64,000 nt of DNA from Brevibacterium sp. S22. GTDB lineage: Bacteria > Actinomycetota > Actinomycetes > Actinomycetales > Brevibacteriaceae. Location: assembly GCF_004745485.1 (NCBI RefSeq), contig NZ_RHFG01000006.1:1-64000 (forward strand), given 5' to 3'. Each line of letters opens with the position of its first letter. Position 1 is the stretch's first letter. Below are positions 18,271 to 26,159 of the stretch, one piece after another. A model generated the notes under the pieces. It had not been told where the DNA came from. It was given only the letters and a program-made list of their open reading frames with translations, and did no database searches. The translations under genes were made by a program, and so were the position numbers.

Positions 18271-19464
18271 ATGGACACACTACTGAATGCGGAAGAGCGC
18301 GATTTCGCGCAGCAGATGCGTCAGTTCTACCGCACGGAGATCCCTGAGGAACTCCGCCTCAAGGTCGCCACCGGCCAGGAGCTGACCAAGGAAGACATGG
18401 TCACCTCGCAGCGGATCCTCAACCAGCACGGCTATGCCGTGCCGAACTGGCCGGTCGAATGGGGCGGCCAGGACTGGACCCCCGTGCAGCGTCACATCTG
18501 GCTCGAAGAGATGCAGCTGGCCTGCGTTCCGCAGCCGCTGCCGTTCAACGTCTCCATGGTCGGTCCTGTCATCGCCACCTTCGGTTCGCAGGAGATCAAG
18601 GAGCGCTTCCTGCCCGCCACTGCGAACATCGACATCTGGTGGTCGCAGGGATTCTCCGAGCCCAACGCCGGTTCGGACCTCGCCTCCCTCAAGACCACCG
18701 CGGTGCGCAAGGGCGACAAGTACATCGTCAACGGTCAGAAGACCTGGACGACCCTGGGCCAGTACGGCGACTGGATCTTCAACCTCGTGCGCACCGATCC
18801 GGATGTGAAGAAGCAGGCCGGCATCTCCTTCCTGCTCATCGACATGAAGACCCCCGGCGTCACCGTCCGTCCGATCCAGCTCATCGACGGCGGGCATGAG
18901 GTCAACGAAGTCTTCTTCGACAATGTCGAGGTGCCCGTTGAGAACCTCGTCGGCGAAGAGAACAAGGGCTGGACATACGCGAAATTCCTCCTCGGCAACG
19001 AGCGCACCGGAATCGCCCGCATCGGCGGCTCGAAGGTCAACCTCGCCCGCGCCAAGGCCTATGCCGCGGTGACGAAGACCGCTCGCGGCACACTCCTCGA
19101 CGATCCTCTGTTCTCCGCTCGTCTGACGAAGATCGAAGCCGAGCTCACCGCGCTCGAGATGACCCAGCTGAGGATCCTCTCGACCCAGGCCGCCGGGTCC
19201 GACAAGCCGGATCCGCGCTCCTCGGTGCTCAAACTCAAGGGCTCGCAGCTGCAGGAGGACATCTCCGAACTCCTCGTCGACGTGCTCGGCCCGCAGGGCC
19301 TCGACTTCGTCTCCGACCGCGTGCAGGGTCAGGGCCTGTCCGACCTGCCCAACGGCGCCGTCGATGCGCTGCCCGCCTACTTCAACACCCGCAAGGTCAC
19401 CATCTACGGCGGTTCGTCAGAGGTGCAGCGCGGAATCATCTCGAAGGCACTGCTCGGTCTCTGA
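18271..19464 (+). CDS. Acyl-CoA dehydrogenase, large subunit-like
   Basis: This 397-residue FAD enzyme has the acyl-CoA dehydrogenase fold: an N-terminal helical domain, the SQGFSEPNAGSDLASLKT FAD/substrate loop, the WTTLGQYGDWIFNLVRT beta domain, and a C-terminal TIYGGSSEVQRGIISKALLG. The position that holds the catalytic glutamate in MCAD-like enzymes (YEG) is glycine here (YGG). It is followed after 38 bases by a second, smaller dehydrogenase. Such pairs (PimC/PimD, mycobacterial FadE pairs) form heterotetramers for unusual acyl-CoAs. AAGGAG precedes the ATG. The substrate is unknown. Confidence 0.92.
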   Translation: MDTLLNAEERDFAQQMRQFYRTEIPEELRLKVATGQELTKEDMVTSQRILNQHGYAVPNWPVEWGGQDWTPVQRHIWLEEMQLACVPQPLPFNVSMVGPVIATFGSQEIKERFLPATANIDIWWSQGFSEPNAGSDLASLKTTAVRKGDKYIVNGQKTWTTLGQYGDWIFNLVRTDPDVKKQAGISFLLIDMKTPGVTVRPIQLIDGGHEVNEVFFDNVEVPVENLVGEENKGWTYAKFLLGNERTGIARIGGSKVNLARAKAYAAVTKTARGTLLDDPLFSARLTKIEAELTALEMTQLRILSTQAAGSDKPDPRSSVLKLKGSQLQEDISELLVDVLGPQGLDFVSDRVQGQGLSDLPNGAVDALPAYFNTRKVTIYGGSSEVQRGIISKALLGL

Positions 19465-19502
19465 GATACCGACGCTCATCCGATCTCCCAAGAAGGACAA
19501 CC

Positions 19503-20648
19503 ATGGATCTTGAACTCAACGACATTCAGCAAGAACTCTCCAGCACACTGAACAAGTACCTGCGCACCGAGTACGACATCGCCAAGCGCGAAGAGATCCT
19601 TCGCAGCGACGAGGGCATCTCCCGCGAGAAGTGGCAGGCATTCGCCGAGATGGGACTGCTCGGACTCGCGATCCCCGAGTCCTACGGCGGCGCGGACATG
19701 ACCTTCAACGAGGTGGCCGTGGTCGCCGAGGCGTTCGGGCGCTCGCTCGTCCTCGAACCGTTCCTGGCGACCGCAGTCCTCGGCGCCAATGCCGTCCTGC
19801 TCGGCGGCAGCGAAGAGCAGAAGCAGGCCATCCTGCCTGGTGTGGCAGAGGGCCAGACCTTCCTCGCTCTCGCAGCGCTCGAGCCCGGACTGCGCTACGC
19901 CGTCGACGCCCCGCAGACTCAGGTCTCCGGTGCCGACGGCAGCTTCACCCTCACCGGTGAGAAGAACAACGTGCTCGGCGGAGACGTCGCCGACCACTTC
20001 GTCGTGACCGCTTCGCAGAACGGCGAACTGGGACTCTACCTCGTCGCCGCCGATGCCGAAGGTCTGACCCGCGTCGCTCAGCGCCAGGCCGATGGCCTGG
20101 GCAGCGCGAACCTCAAGCTCGACGGTGTCGCCGCTCAGCGCCTCGACGCCGCCGATGCCAACGCCGTCCTGTCCGAGGTCCTCGACCTGGGCAACGCTGC
20201 GATCATGGCCGAGGCCGTCGGTGCACTCGAAGCCTCGCTGACGATGACCGCCGAGTACCTGAAGACCCGTGAGCAGTTCGGTGCTCCGATCGGTGCGAAC
20301 CAGGCTCTGCAGCACCGCGCCGCAGACCTCTACGCCGAGCTCGAGTACGCACGCAGCATGGCGCTGTACTCGCGTCTGGCCGTGACCTCCGAGGTCCCCG
20401 GAGCCGAGAAGGACCGCCACCGCGACGTCATCGCTGCGAAGATCATCGTCGACCGGGCAGCTCGCAACATCAGCCAGGAATCGATCCAGATGCACGGCGG
20501 AATCGGTATGACCATGGAATACCCCATCGGTCACTACGCCAAGCGCCTGACGGTCATGACCCGCACCTTCGACGACGCGGATTCGCTGACCGCGGAGCTC
20601 GCCGAACTGGGCGGACTCATCGAGCCCCAGGCGGCCGACCTCAGCTGA
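19503..20648 (+). CDS. Acyl-CoA dehydrogenase, small subunit-like
   Basis: This 381-residue acyl-CoA dehydrogenase follows the large subunit. It shows IPESYGGADMTFNEVAVVAE near the N-terminus, the segment EYLKTREQFGAPIGANQALQ, and QMHGGIGMTMEYPIGHYAKR near the C-terminus. Aligned by eye to MCAD, the catalytic glutamate position falls on aspartate (TFDDAD). The usual SEPNAGSD loop is replaced by AALEPGLRYAVDAP, so the FAD/substrate loop is divergent. Together with its neighbour it probably forms an alpha2-beta2 enzyme in which not every site is active; that is inference from known heteromeric family members. A perfect-stem terminator follows. Confidence 0.9.
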   Translation: MDLELNDIQQELSSTLNKYLRTEYDIAKREEILRSDEGISREKWQAFAEMGLLGLAIPESYGGADMTFNEVAVVAEAFGRSLVLEPFLATAVLGANAVLLGGSEEQKQAILPGVAEGQTFLALAALEPGLRYAVDAPQTQVSGADGSFTLTGEKNNVLGGDVADHFVVTASQNGELGLYLVAADAEGLTRVAQRQADGLGSANLKLDGVAAQRLDAADANAVLSEVLDLGNAAIMAEAVGALEASLTMTAEYLKTREQFGAPIGANQALQHRAADLYAELEYARSMALYSRLAVTSEVPGAEKDRHRDVIAAKIIVDRAARNISQESIQMHGGIGMTMEYPIGHYAKRLTVMTRTFDDADSLTAELAELGGLIEPQAADLS

Positions 20649-20707
20649 GGCAGCGACCGAGTCGCTCCGGTTCCGCCGAGGACCCGAGCGACTCGGTCCG
20701 GCAGCAC

Positions 20708-20755
20708 AGAAGCGCCGAGGCGGCACGAAATCATTCGTGCCGCCTCGGCGCTTCT
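20708..20755 (+). terminator. Perfect 21-base stem terminator with two copies of the 11-mer
   Basis: Arms 20708-20728 and 20735-20755 are perfectly complementary with a six-base loop AATCAT, 60 bases after the acyl-CoA dehydrogenase pair. The right arm is followed by TCGTG, not a T-run. Each arm contains the 11-mer CGCCGAGGCGG or its complement. It can terminate either strand. Confidence 0.75.
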
Positions 20756-20875
20756 TCGTGTCCGCTTCGCACAGTCAGCATCGTCCGTGTCTACTCCGCC
20801 CAACCCCGGCGAAGGTACAGCACCTTCGGCGCCTCACCCACCGGCTGATACGCTGCTGCGCCCGGCGGAGTTGGA

Positions 20876-20933
20876 TTGTGGGGTCGATCCACGGTGATTT
20901 CCGCGCTCAGAACACCGTGGATCGACCCAACAA
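20876..20933. repeat. Palindromic element, copy A
   Basis: Perfect 16-base arms (GGGTCGATCCACGGTG at 20881-20896, with 20913-20928) surround a 16-base loop; allowing one mismatch, the stem extends outward (TTGT/ACAA). The arm core GGTCGATCCAC and loop end AGAACAC recur at 62022-62083. It may double as the terminator for the minus-strand methyltransferase transcript. Confidence 0.65.
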
Positions 20934-21007
20934 TGGCATCAACCGCACCTGCCCGAGGAGGCCACAGCTTCCTCGGCGCGGGCAGCACCTCCGCCCCGAC
21001 GAAACCG

Positions 21008-21637
21008 TCAGTTCACGGGCTGGTCGTACACGTGGCGGCGGACCCAGGAATGCATCGTGATCGCGGCAGCGGCTGCGGCGTTCATCGACCGCGTCGATCC
21101 GAACTGCGCGATCGAGAGCACGTCCCGACTCGCCTGATGCGCTTCCTCGCTCAGCCCCGGTCCTTCCTGGCCGAACAGGAGCAGGCAGCGCTTGGGCAGG
21201 TCGTAGGTTTCCAAAGGCACGGAGTCCGGGAAGTTGTCGATGCCCAGCAGCGGCACGTCGTTCTCGGCGCACCAGCTGAGCAGGTCGTCCACGCTCGGAT
21301 GGTGGATGACGTGCTGGTATTTGTCCGTGACCATCGCCCCGCGCCGGTTCCAGCGGCGTTTGCCGACGATGTGCACGGCTGCGGCGTTGAACGCGTTGGC
21401 GGTGCGCACGACCGAACCGATGTTGAGGTCGTGCTGCCAGTTCTCGACTCCGACATGGAAGTCGTGCCGCGAGGCATCGAGGTCGGCCACGATCGCATCG
21501 TGCTTCCAATACCGATACCGATCGACGACATTGCGCCGATCGCCCTCAGCCAGCAGCTCCGGATCGAAGTGCTCTTCCACAGGCCAGGGGCCGGTCCACG
21601 GACCGACCCCCACCTGCGGTTCAGCGCTTTCGGTCAC
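21008..21637 (-). CDS. SpoU/TrmH-family RNA 2'-O-methyltransferase
   Basis: This 209-residue SPOUT enzyme transfers methyl from S-adenosylmethionine to a ribose 2'-OH in tRNA or rRNA. The three family motifs are visible: NIGSVVRTANAF, LLLFGQEGPGLSEEA and IAQFGSTRSMNAAAAAAI. There is no extra substrate-binding N-terminal domain beyond about 60 residues, so the target RNA is not predictable. Its start overlaps the end of the upstream ABC permease gene by four bases, making it third in a minus-strand operon with the odd ABC pair. Confidence 0.92.
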   Translation of the reverse strand: MTESAEPQVGVGPWTGPWPVEEHFDPELLAEGDRRNVVDRYRYWKHDAIVADLDASRHDFHVGVENWQHDLNIGSVVRTANAFNAAAVHIVGKRRWNRRGAMVTDKYQHVIHHPSVDDLLSWCAENDVPLLGIDNFPDSVPLETYDLPKRCLLLFGQEGPGLSEEAHQASRDVLSIAQFGSTRSMNAAAAAAITMHSWVRRHVYDQPVN

Positions 21638-23349
21638 TTGTCGTCGCGGGACTCATCCGCCGACTTCGCGTCCTCTTCGTCCGTCGCGTCGGACTTCTCG
21701 TCCGACTTCTGGCTCGATCTCTTCGCGCCGGATTCCTTCGCCGAGGCGGCCGTCGACTCCTCATCGACCGCTGTGTCCGAATCATCGGTCGAATCCTCGG
21801 CGGTGTCCGAATCATCCGAATCGGCGTCGTCCGAGTCTGTCGCGGTCGAATCGGACTTCGCGGAGCTCTTCGGCGAGGCGACGGCACCGACCTTCTGTGC
21901 GCGCTTGCTCATCTTCACGGTCTTGCCGCCGCGTCCGCCTCCGGACAGCACCGAGCGCACGTACGCTCCCGAGGCCAGAGCGTGGAGGATGACGGCGAGG
22001 ACGAGAGCGATGCCGGCGGCGACGAGGCCTTCCCACCAATCGGTCTGACCGGCGAAGGAGCGGCCGGCGATGCCCAGCGGCGAGGTGAACGGCGTCCACG
22101 ACAGCACCTTCGCGACGGTGCCCGTGGGGCCGATGAGGACCGGGGCGAAGAAGCCCGCCACGGTGATGACGCCGATGATCGTGAGGAAGGTGGCACGTGC
22201 CTTGGACCCGACGACGGTCGACGCCCAGACCAGCAATGCGAAGACCGACCAGGCGGTGAGCAGCAGGGCCAGCGCGAACCAGCCGAGGCCCGGCAGCATG
22301 GCGAAGGCCAGAGAGGTCTTGCCCGACAGCGAGAGTCCGAGTTCGGTGATGACGGCCGCCACGACGAGGTGGACGATGACCAGGGTCAGCATGCCGGTGA
22401 TCCGGCCCGAGGCCGAGGCGCGCGGCGGAATCGTGGCCGCGATGATCTCGGTGATCCGGTTGCGCTTCTCCAGGCGCAGGTTCTGGTACAGCGCGGTGCC
22501 CAGAGTGGCGACGACGAGGAGCGAGAGTGCGACCATTCCCCACAGCAGCGGAGTGGCCACGGCACCGTCGACGGCCGGGGTCTCGAGCAGCGTCGCCTCG
22601 GTCTTCGGCGCGAGCTTCTCGAGCAGGGCATCGGGCTGTTTGTCCAGCGCAATGATCGTCGGCTGTCCCTGACCGCTCGGGTCCTGGATGAATGCGGCGT
22701 CGACCTTGCCCTCACGCACGAGCTTCTCGGCTGCGGGCGCATCCTTCGCATCGGTGATCTCCACACCCAGCTGCTGTTCGTACATCTGAGCCTGCTCGCC
22801 GACTCCGACCATCGCCATGGTCGGGGTGCCCGAATCCTTCTGCGCATCGGCAACGATCCCGGAGACGATCGCGGCCAGTACGCCGAGGATGATCACAGCG
22901 GCGGTGACCAGGAAGTACGGGCCGCGCATGGCCGTGGTGCTCTCGCGATTCGACACGAGCCACGCGGCCTGGCGGCTGCCGACGTCGACGAATTCCGAGA
23001 CCAGCCCGGTCTCCGGCAGTTCGTCAGGGTCGGGGGTGTCCTCGGCCAGTTCGAAGGGAACATCGTCGAGGCCGTCGGTGGCGTCGGACTCGTCCGCTTC
23101 CTTCGCGTCGGAGGCCTTCGCAGCTGGATCCTTCGCCTCGGTGCCCTGCTTCGCCGAGGCGGCCGACCCCTTGGTCGCACCGGTCGCGGTCGCCTCGTCG
23201 TCCGACTCGGCCTCGTCAGTGGTGGCCTCGTCTTCGATCACATCGTCGTCAACCGGAATACCGAGGTCGTCGATGCCTTCACCGGCAGTGCCCTTCGATA
23301 CGCGCGGTTCCTGGGACTCGTCATTCGCACCATTGTCTTTGCGCGCCAT
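21634..23349 (-). CDS. ABC-2 type permease (NatB/YhaP-like) with long acidic tails
   Basis: This 571-residue permease has a membrane core (about residues 140-470: one helix near the N-side, an extracytoplasmic domain of about 110 residues, then a cluster of helices). The order fits NatB/YhaP-type ABC-2 exporters. Both ends are unusual: about 110 N-terminal residues and about 95 C-terminal residues are low-complexity Asp/Glu/Ser/Thr/Ala/Lys and should be disordered. It starts at the ATG sharing a base with the stop of the ATPase gene and overlaps the methyltransferase start by four bases. Its ATPase partner is degenerate. Confidence 0.82.
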   Translation of the reverse strand: MARKDNGANDESQEPRVSKGTAGEGIDDLGIPVDDDVIEDEATTDEAESDDEATATGATKGSAASAKQGTEAKDPAAKASDAKEADESDATDGLDDVPFELAEDTPDPDELPETGLVSEFVDVGSRQAAWLVSNRESTTAMRGPYFLVTAAVIILGVLAAIVSGIVADAQKDSGTPTMAMVGVGEQAQMYEQQLGVEITDAKDAPAAEKLVREGKVDAAFIQDPSGQGQPTIIALDKQPDALLEKLAPKTEATLLETPAVDGAVATPLLWGMVALSLLVVATLGTALYQNLRLEKRNRITEIIAATIPPRASASGRITGMLTLVIVHLVVAAVITELGLSLSGKTSLAFAMLPGLGWFALALLLTAWSVFALLVWASTVVGSKARATFLTIIGVITVAGFFAPVLIGPTGTVAKVLSWTPFTSPLGIAGRSFAGQTDWWEGLVAAGIALVLAVILHALASGAYVRSVLSGGGRGGKTVKMSKRAQKVGAVASPKSSAKSDSTATDSDDADSDDSDTAEDSTDDSDTAVDEESTAASAKESGAKRSSQKSDEKSDATDEEDAKSADESRDDK

Positions 23350-24218
23350 TACAGAGCCTCCTTGTACTGCTCGGCCAGTGTCGGGCGGACACTTTCGAAG
23401 TTCTTCACACTCTTCAGCTCGGCCACGGCAGCGGCGGCTGTCTTCGCATCATCGGCACGGAAACTCACCGTGGAGCCCTCGCGCACGTCGCTGATTCCCG
23501 TCCGGGTCCTCAGCGCGGATGCGGCCGCCTCGGTGTCGGTCGTCTCGATCCGGTAGTGCGGGGCACCGAGCAGCTTCTCGACGCTGCCCGAGGCGGTCAC
23601 CCTGCCCTGGCTCAGGATGATGACGTCGTCTGCGAAGGTCTGTGCGGCCTCCCAGTCGTCGGTGGCCAGGATGACGGGCGCTCCTGAGGATGCGTGGGCC
23701 CGCAGCAGGGCCGTGACCAGTCGCAGCGAGGCCGCGTCGAGGCCGGCGAAGGCATCGTCGATGACGACGACGTCCGGGTCGGCGGCCAGAGTCGCTGCGA
23801 TGTCGACGCGGGCGACCTCGGCGCCGGAGAGGTTCTTCAGCGGAGCGTACCCGCGGTCGGCGAGTTCGAGGTGACCCAGCAGGGTCAGCGCATTGCGTTC
23901 TGCCGCACCCAGGGTGATCCCGTGCAGGCGGGCGAGGTAGACGATCTGGTCGAGCACGCGCATGTTCGGGTATCCGCCGCGTTCGGCGGGCAGATAGCCG
24001 AAGTTCTGCCGGTCGCCGAAGTCGAGTTCGAAGTCCTCGAGTTCGACGGTGCCCTCATCAGCGGCGATGAGGCCCATGATGATGCGCACCAGTTCGGTGC
24101 GGCCGGCCGAGCGGGTTCCCACGATTGCGGTGATCCGGCCCGCCTCGGCGGTGAAACTCGCCTCGTCCAGATATGTCCGCTTCCCTTTGCGCAGGGAAAC
24201 CTCTTTCAGTGTGAGCAC
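23349..24218 (-). CDS. Degenerate ABC ATPase (NatA/YhaQ-like)
   Basis: This 289-residue ABC protein closely follows the YhaQ/NatA layout, including GYLPAERGGYP and a C-terminal regulatory tail, yet catalytic motifs are altered. Walker A reads GTRSAGRT (residues 34-41) with arginine for the ATP-binding lysine. The signature reads LSGAE. The Walker B glutamate is aspartate (VVVIDDAF, D155). The switch histidine position is aspartate (ATDDW, D187). The nucleotide codons support these readings. GTG start with AAAGGA upstream. It heads an operon with the ABC-2 permease and an RNA methyltransferase. It may bind nucleotide without efficient hydrolysis, or partner a second ATPase. Confidence 0.85.
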   Translation of the reverse strand: MLTLKEVSLRKGKRTYLDEASFTAEAGRITAIVGTRSAGRTELVRIIMGLIAADEGTVELEDFELDFGDRQNFGYLPAERGGYPNMRVLDQIVYLARLHGITLGAAERNALTLLGHLELADRGYAPLKNLSGAEVARVDIAATLAADPDVVVIDDAFAGLDAASLRLVTALLRAHASSGAPVILATDDWEAAQTFADDVIILSQGRVTASGSVEKLLGAPHYRIETTDTEAAASALRTRTGISDVREGSTVSFRADDAKTAAAAVAELKSVKNFESVRPTLAEQYKEAL

Positions 24219-24268
24219 GCGTCATCCTTTACATCAAACAGTTCTTGGGGAGTGTCTCATCTATCGTG

Positions 24269-24291
24269 TTGAAATAAGAGACTTGTTTCAA
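24269..24291. promoter_or_regulatory. 23-base dyad upstream of the degenerate ABC operon
   Basis: TTGAAATAAG and CTTGTTTCAA flank AGA as an imperfect inverted repeat (nine of ten positions). It lies 50-70 bases before the ATPase start codon in an AT-rich patch, where a repressor dimer (TetR-like size) could bind. No regulator gene is adjacent. Confidence 0.5.
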
Positions 24292-24388
24292 ACCACGCCC
24301 TCGATTTCGACAGAATTGCCAGTCGAGTCCCAGGTCGTGATCGGTGAGCCGATCCACATCGTGCAGGCCCACCTCGCCGAGGCGGGCC

Positions 24389-24955
24389 TCAGTCCAGTCC
24401 GAGATCCTTCGTCGACAGCGCGGTCAGGTACGGGATCCCCGTGGCTTCGACCCGTTCCTTGGCGCCGGTGTCCCGGTCCATGACCACGGCCACTGCGACC
24501 ACCTCGGCGCCGGCTTCCTTGAGCGCGTCGACGGCGGTGAGCACAGAACCGCCCGTCGTCGAGGTGTCCTCGACGGCGACGACTCGCTTGCCGGCGACAT
24601 CGGGGCCTTCGACGCGACGGGACATTCCGTGCTTCTTCGCCTCCTTGCGGACGACGAAGGAATCCAGCGGTGTGCCGCGCACAACCGAGCGGTGCATGAC
24701 AGCTGTGCCGACCGGATCGGCCCCCATGGTCAGGCCGCCGACGGCGTCGATCTTGTCGAGCAGATCATGAACCTCGAGGAGGTCGAGGACGACGTCGCCG
24801 ACGAGCGGGGCCGAGCGGTGGTCGAGGGTGACCCGACGCAGATCGAGATAGTAGTCGGCCTCCTTGCCGGAGGAGAGAGTGACTCTGCCGCGCACCACAG
24901 CGAGTTCGTCGATGAGGTCGAGCAGTTGTCGGCGAGTGTCAGAGCTGTCGGTCAT
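24389..24955 (-). CDS. pyrE: Orotate phosphoribosyltransferase
   Basis: This 188-residue enzyme converts orotate plus PRPP to orotidine 5'-phosphate in pyrimidine synthesis. The PRPP-binding motif VVAVEDTSTTGGSVLTAV is clear, with the upstream LSSGKEADYYLDLRR segment and the VVRKEAKKHGMSRRVEG flexible loop. A TAGACT hexamer lies seven bases before the ATG (minus strand, 24968-24963), which fits a leaderless transcript, though GGAG occurs in the gap. It stands apart from other pyr genes here. Confidence 0.95.
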   Translation of the reverse strand: MTDSSDTRRQLLDLIDELAVVRGRVTLSSGKEADYYLDLRRVTLDHRSAPLVGDVVLDLLEVHDLLDKIDAVGGLTMGADPVGTAVMHRSVVRGTPLDSFVVRKEAKKHGMSRRVEGPDVAGKRVVAVEDTSTTGGSVLTAVDALKEAGAEVVAVAVVMDRDTGAKERVEATGIPYLTALSTKDLGLD

Positions 24956-25161
24956 GGTCTCCAGTCTAATGCGCGGGACGCGAGCCGCCGTTCAGCGCCG
25001 TCTCAGCGAGGGTGACCTGATCTGGAACGCGGTCGGAGTCGGTGCGGTCGGACCATGTGTGGCGGACCGCACAGATTGAGAGCGTGAGGATTCCGCCGTG
25101 GCCGCGTCCGTATAGATGTCATAAAGAATCAACGCAGGTTGGCACTTTCGGCCACAATGCG

Positions 25162-25178
25162 TTGTAGAGTGTCTACAA
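25162..25178. promoter_or_regulatory. 7+7 inverted repeat upstream of the GlsB-like gene
   Basis: TTGTAGA-GTG-TCTACAA is a perfect dyad 50 bases before the ATG at 25228. TTGGCA at 25139-25144 could be a -35 element, placing the dyad over the -10 region, so it may be an operator. Confidence 0.45.
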
Positions 25179-25227
25179 CACCGTGCAACCCAGCCGGTCA
25201 AGTGCCTTCAGGAAGGACGTGAGCAAC

Positions 25228-25500
25228 ATGGGTTTCATCGCATATCTGATCCTCGGTCTCATCGCCGGAGCCATCGCCAAGGCGATTCTGCCCGGCAAAC
25301 AGGGCGGCGGCATCTTCGCCACCCTCATCCTCGGCGTCATCGGCGCCATGCTCGGCGGCTGGCTCGGCGGCATGATCTTCGGTGCTGAGATGAATTCGTT
25401 CTTCTCACTGTCGTCCTGGCTGTGCGCCATCGGCGGCTCGCTGATCGTGCTCATCGTCTGGGGCTTCATCACCGGACGGTCGAAGAGCAAGACCGCCTGA
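25228..25500 (+). CDS. GlsB/YeaQ/YmgE family stress-response membrane protein
   Basis: This 90-residue, three-helix membrane protein is glycine-rich: GFIAYLILGLIAGAIAKAI, then a LPGKQGGGIFATLILGVIGA segment with the LGG motif, and a third helix near the C-terminus. This is the transglycosylase-associated/GlsB family, linked to envelope and general stress in several bacteria. The start at 25228 follows AGGAAGGA; the in-frame upstream codons are unlikely. It lies beside the ECF sigma/Asp23 island and may be part of the same response. Confidence 0.9.
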   Translation: MGFIAYLILGLIAGAIAKAILPGKQGGGIFATLILGVIGAMLGGWLGGMIFGAEMNSFFSLSSWLCAIGGSLIVLIVWGFITGRSKSKTA

Positions 25501-25523
25501 GCCGGACTCCCCTGAGAGCTGCT

Positions 25524-25632
25524 TCGCGGCGGTCACCGTCACCGCCGCGAACGGCAGAGAAAAGGGCGAGCAGCTCCTGGTTGAAACCGGGCTGCTCGCC
25601 CTTTTCTGTGCCGTTGCTCGCCCTTTTCTGTG
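25524..25632 (+). terminator. Double hairpin terminator with duplicated right arm
   Basis: A first hairpin (25524-25533 with 25541-25550, ten bases) is followed by a 22-base stem with one mismatch (25553-25574 with 25591-25612) ending in CCTTTTC. An additional copy of the right arm (TGCTCGCCCTTTTCTGTG, 25615-25632) follows, giving two alternative pairings for the left arm. Confidence 0.7.
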
Positions 25633-25787
25633 ACGAAAGCACGCGCGCCCGCACCAGTCACAGCTGAAGCGGGTGTGTGGCACGCCCTTCTCTGAAATGC
25701 CCAGTTTCCTCAGTGCGCAATTCTGAGCAAGGTGTACCGAAAGTGGAATCCACTGTCTTCGGGTGGCCGCCGCGGGGCGGACCGGCC

Positions 25788-26159
25788 TCAGGAACTGCGG
25801 CTGACGATGCGGACGTCGATGTCGATGCCCCCGACGGGACCGTCGACCGCGGCCCGCAGGTCGACGGCGATGACGGCGAAGAGCTCATCGACGACCTCGG
25901 TCACGGCTCGACTGTCATCGAGGTGAGCATCGACCCGGATGCTGAAGTCCTCGTCCGTCCGCCATACCTCGACGCGCAGCGGTTCGGAACCGGACCTGCG
26001 CATCACTCGTGCAGCCGCACTGGCGATCATGTCGCGCAGCCCCGGCGCCAGACCGGTGACACCCTCGACTCCGGTGACTGAATCGGTCAGGCGGGCCGAG
26101 ACCTCCGCCTCGTCGAATCCGCGTGGGGCCTCGTTCTCAGCCATCGGTTTCTCAGCCAT
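25788..26159 (-). CDS. Uncharacterised Asp23-island protein
   Basis: This 123-residue soluble protein is not assigned with confidence. Short stretches (ARLTDSVTGVEGVTGLAPGL; a C-terminal alternating pattern ending GGIDIDVRIVSR) resemble truncated Asp23/Gls24 domains, which have the same Val/Ile-alternating strands. It overlaps the end of the preceding 159-residue protein gene by eight bases and is the last gene of the ECF sigma operon. The start may be the second methionine (MAENEAP). Confidence 0.7.
   Translation of the reverse strand: MAEKPMAENEAPRGFDEAEVSARLTDSVTGVEGVTGLAPGLRDMIASAAARVMRRSGSEPLRVEVWRTDEDFSIRVDAHLDDSRAVTEVVDELFAVIAVDLRAAVDGPVGGIDIDVRIVSRSS

Larger units (their letters stand above)
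20649..21007. other. Convergent intergenic region with terminator and palindromic element
   Basis: This 359-base region lies between the dehydrogenase pair and the minus-strand RNA methyltransferase. It holds the terminator at 20708-20755 and the palindromic element at 20876-20933. The rest shows no credible frame. Confidence 0.6.
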
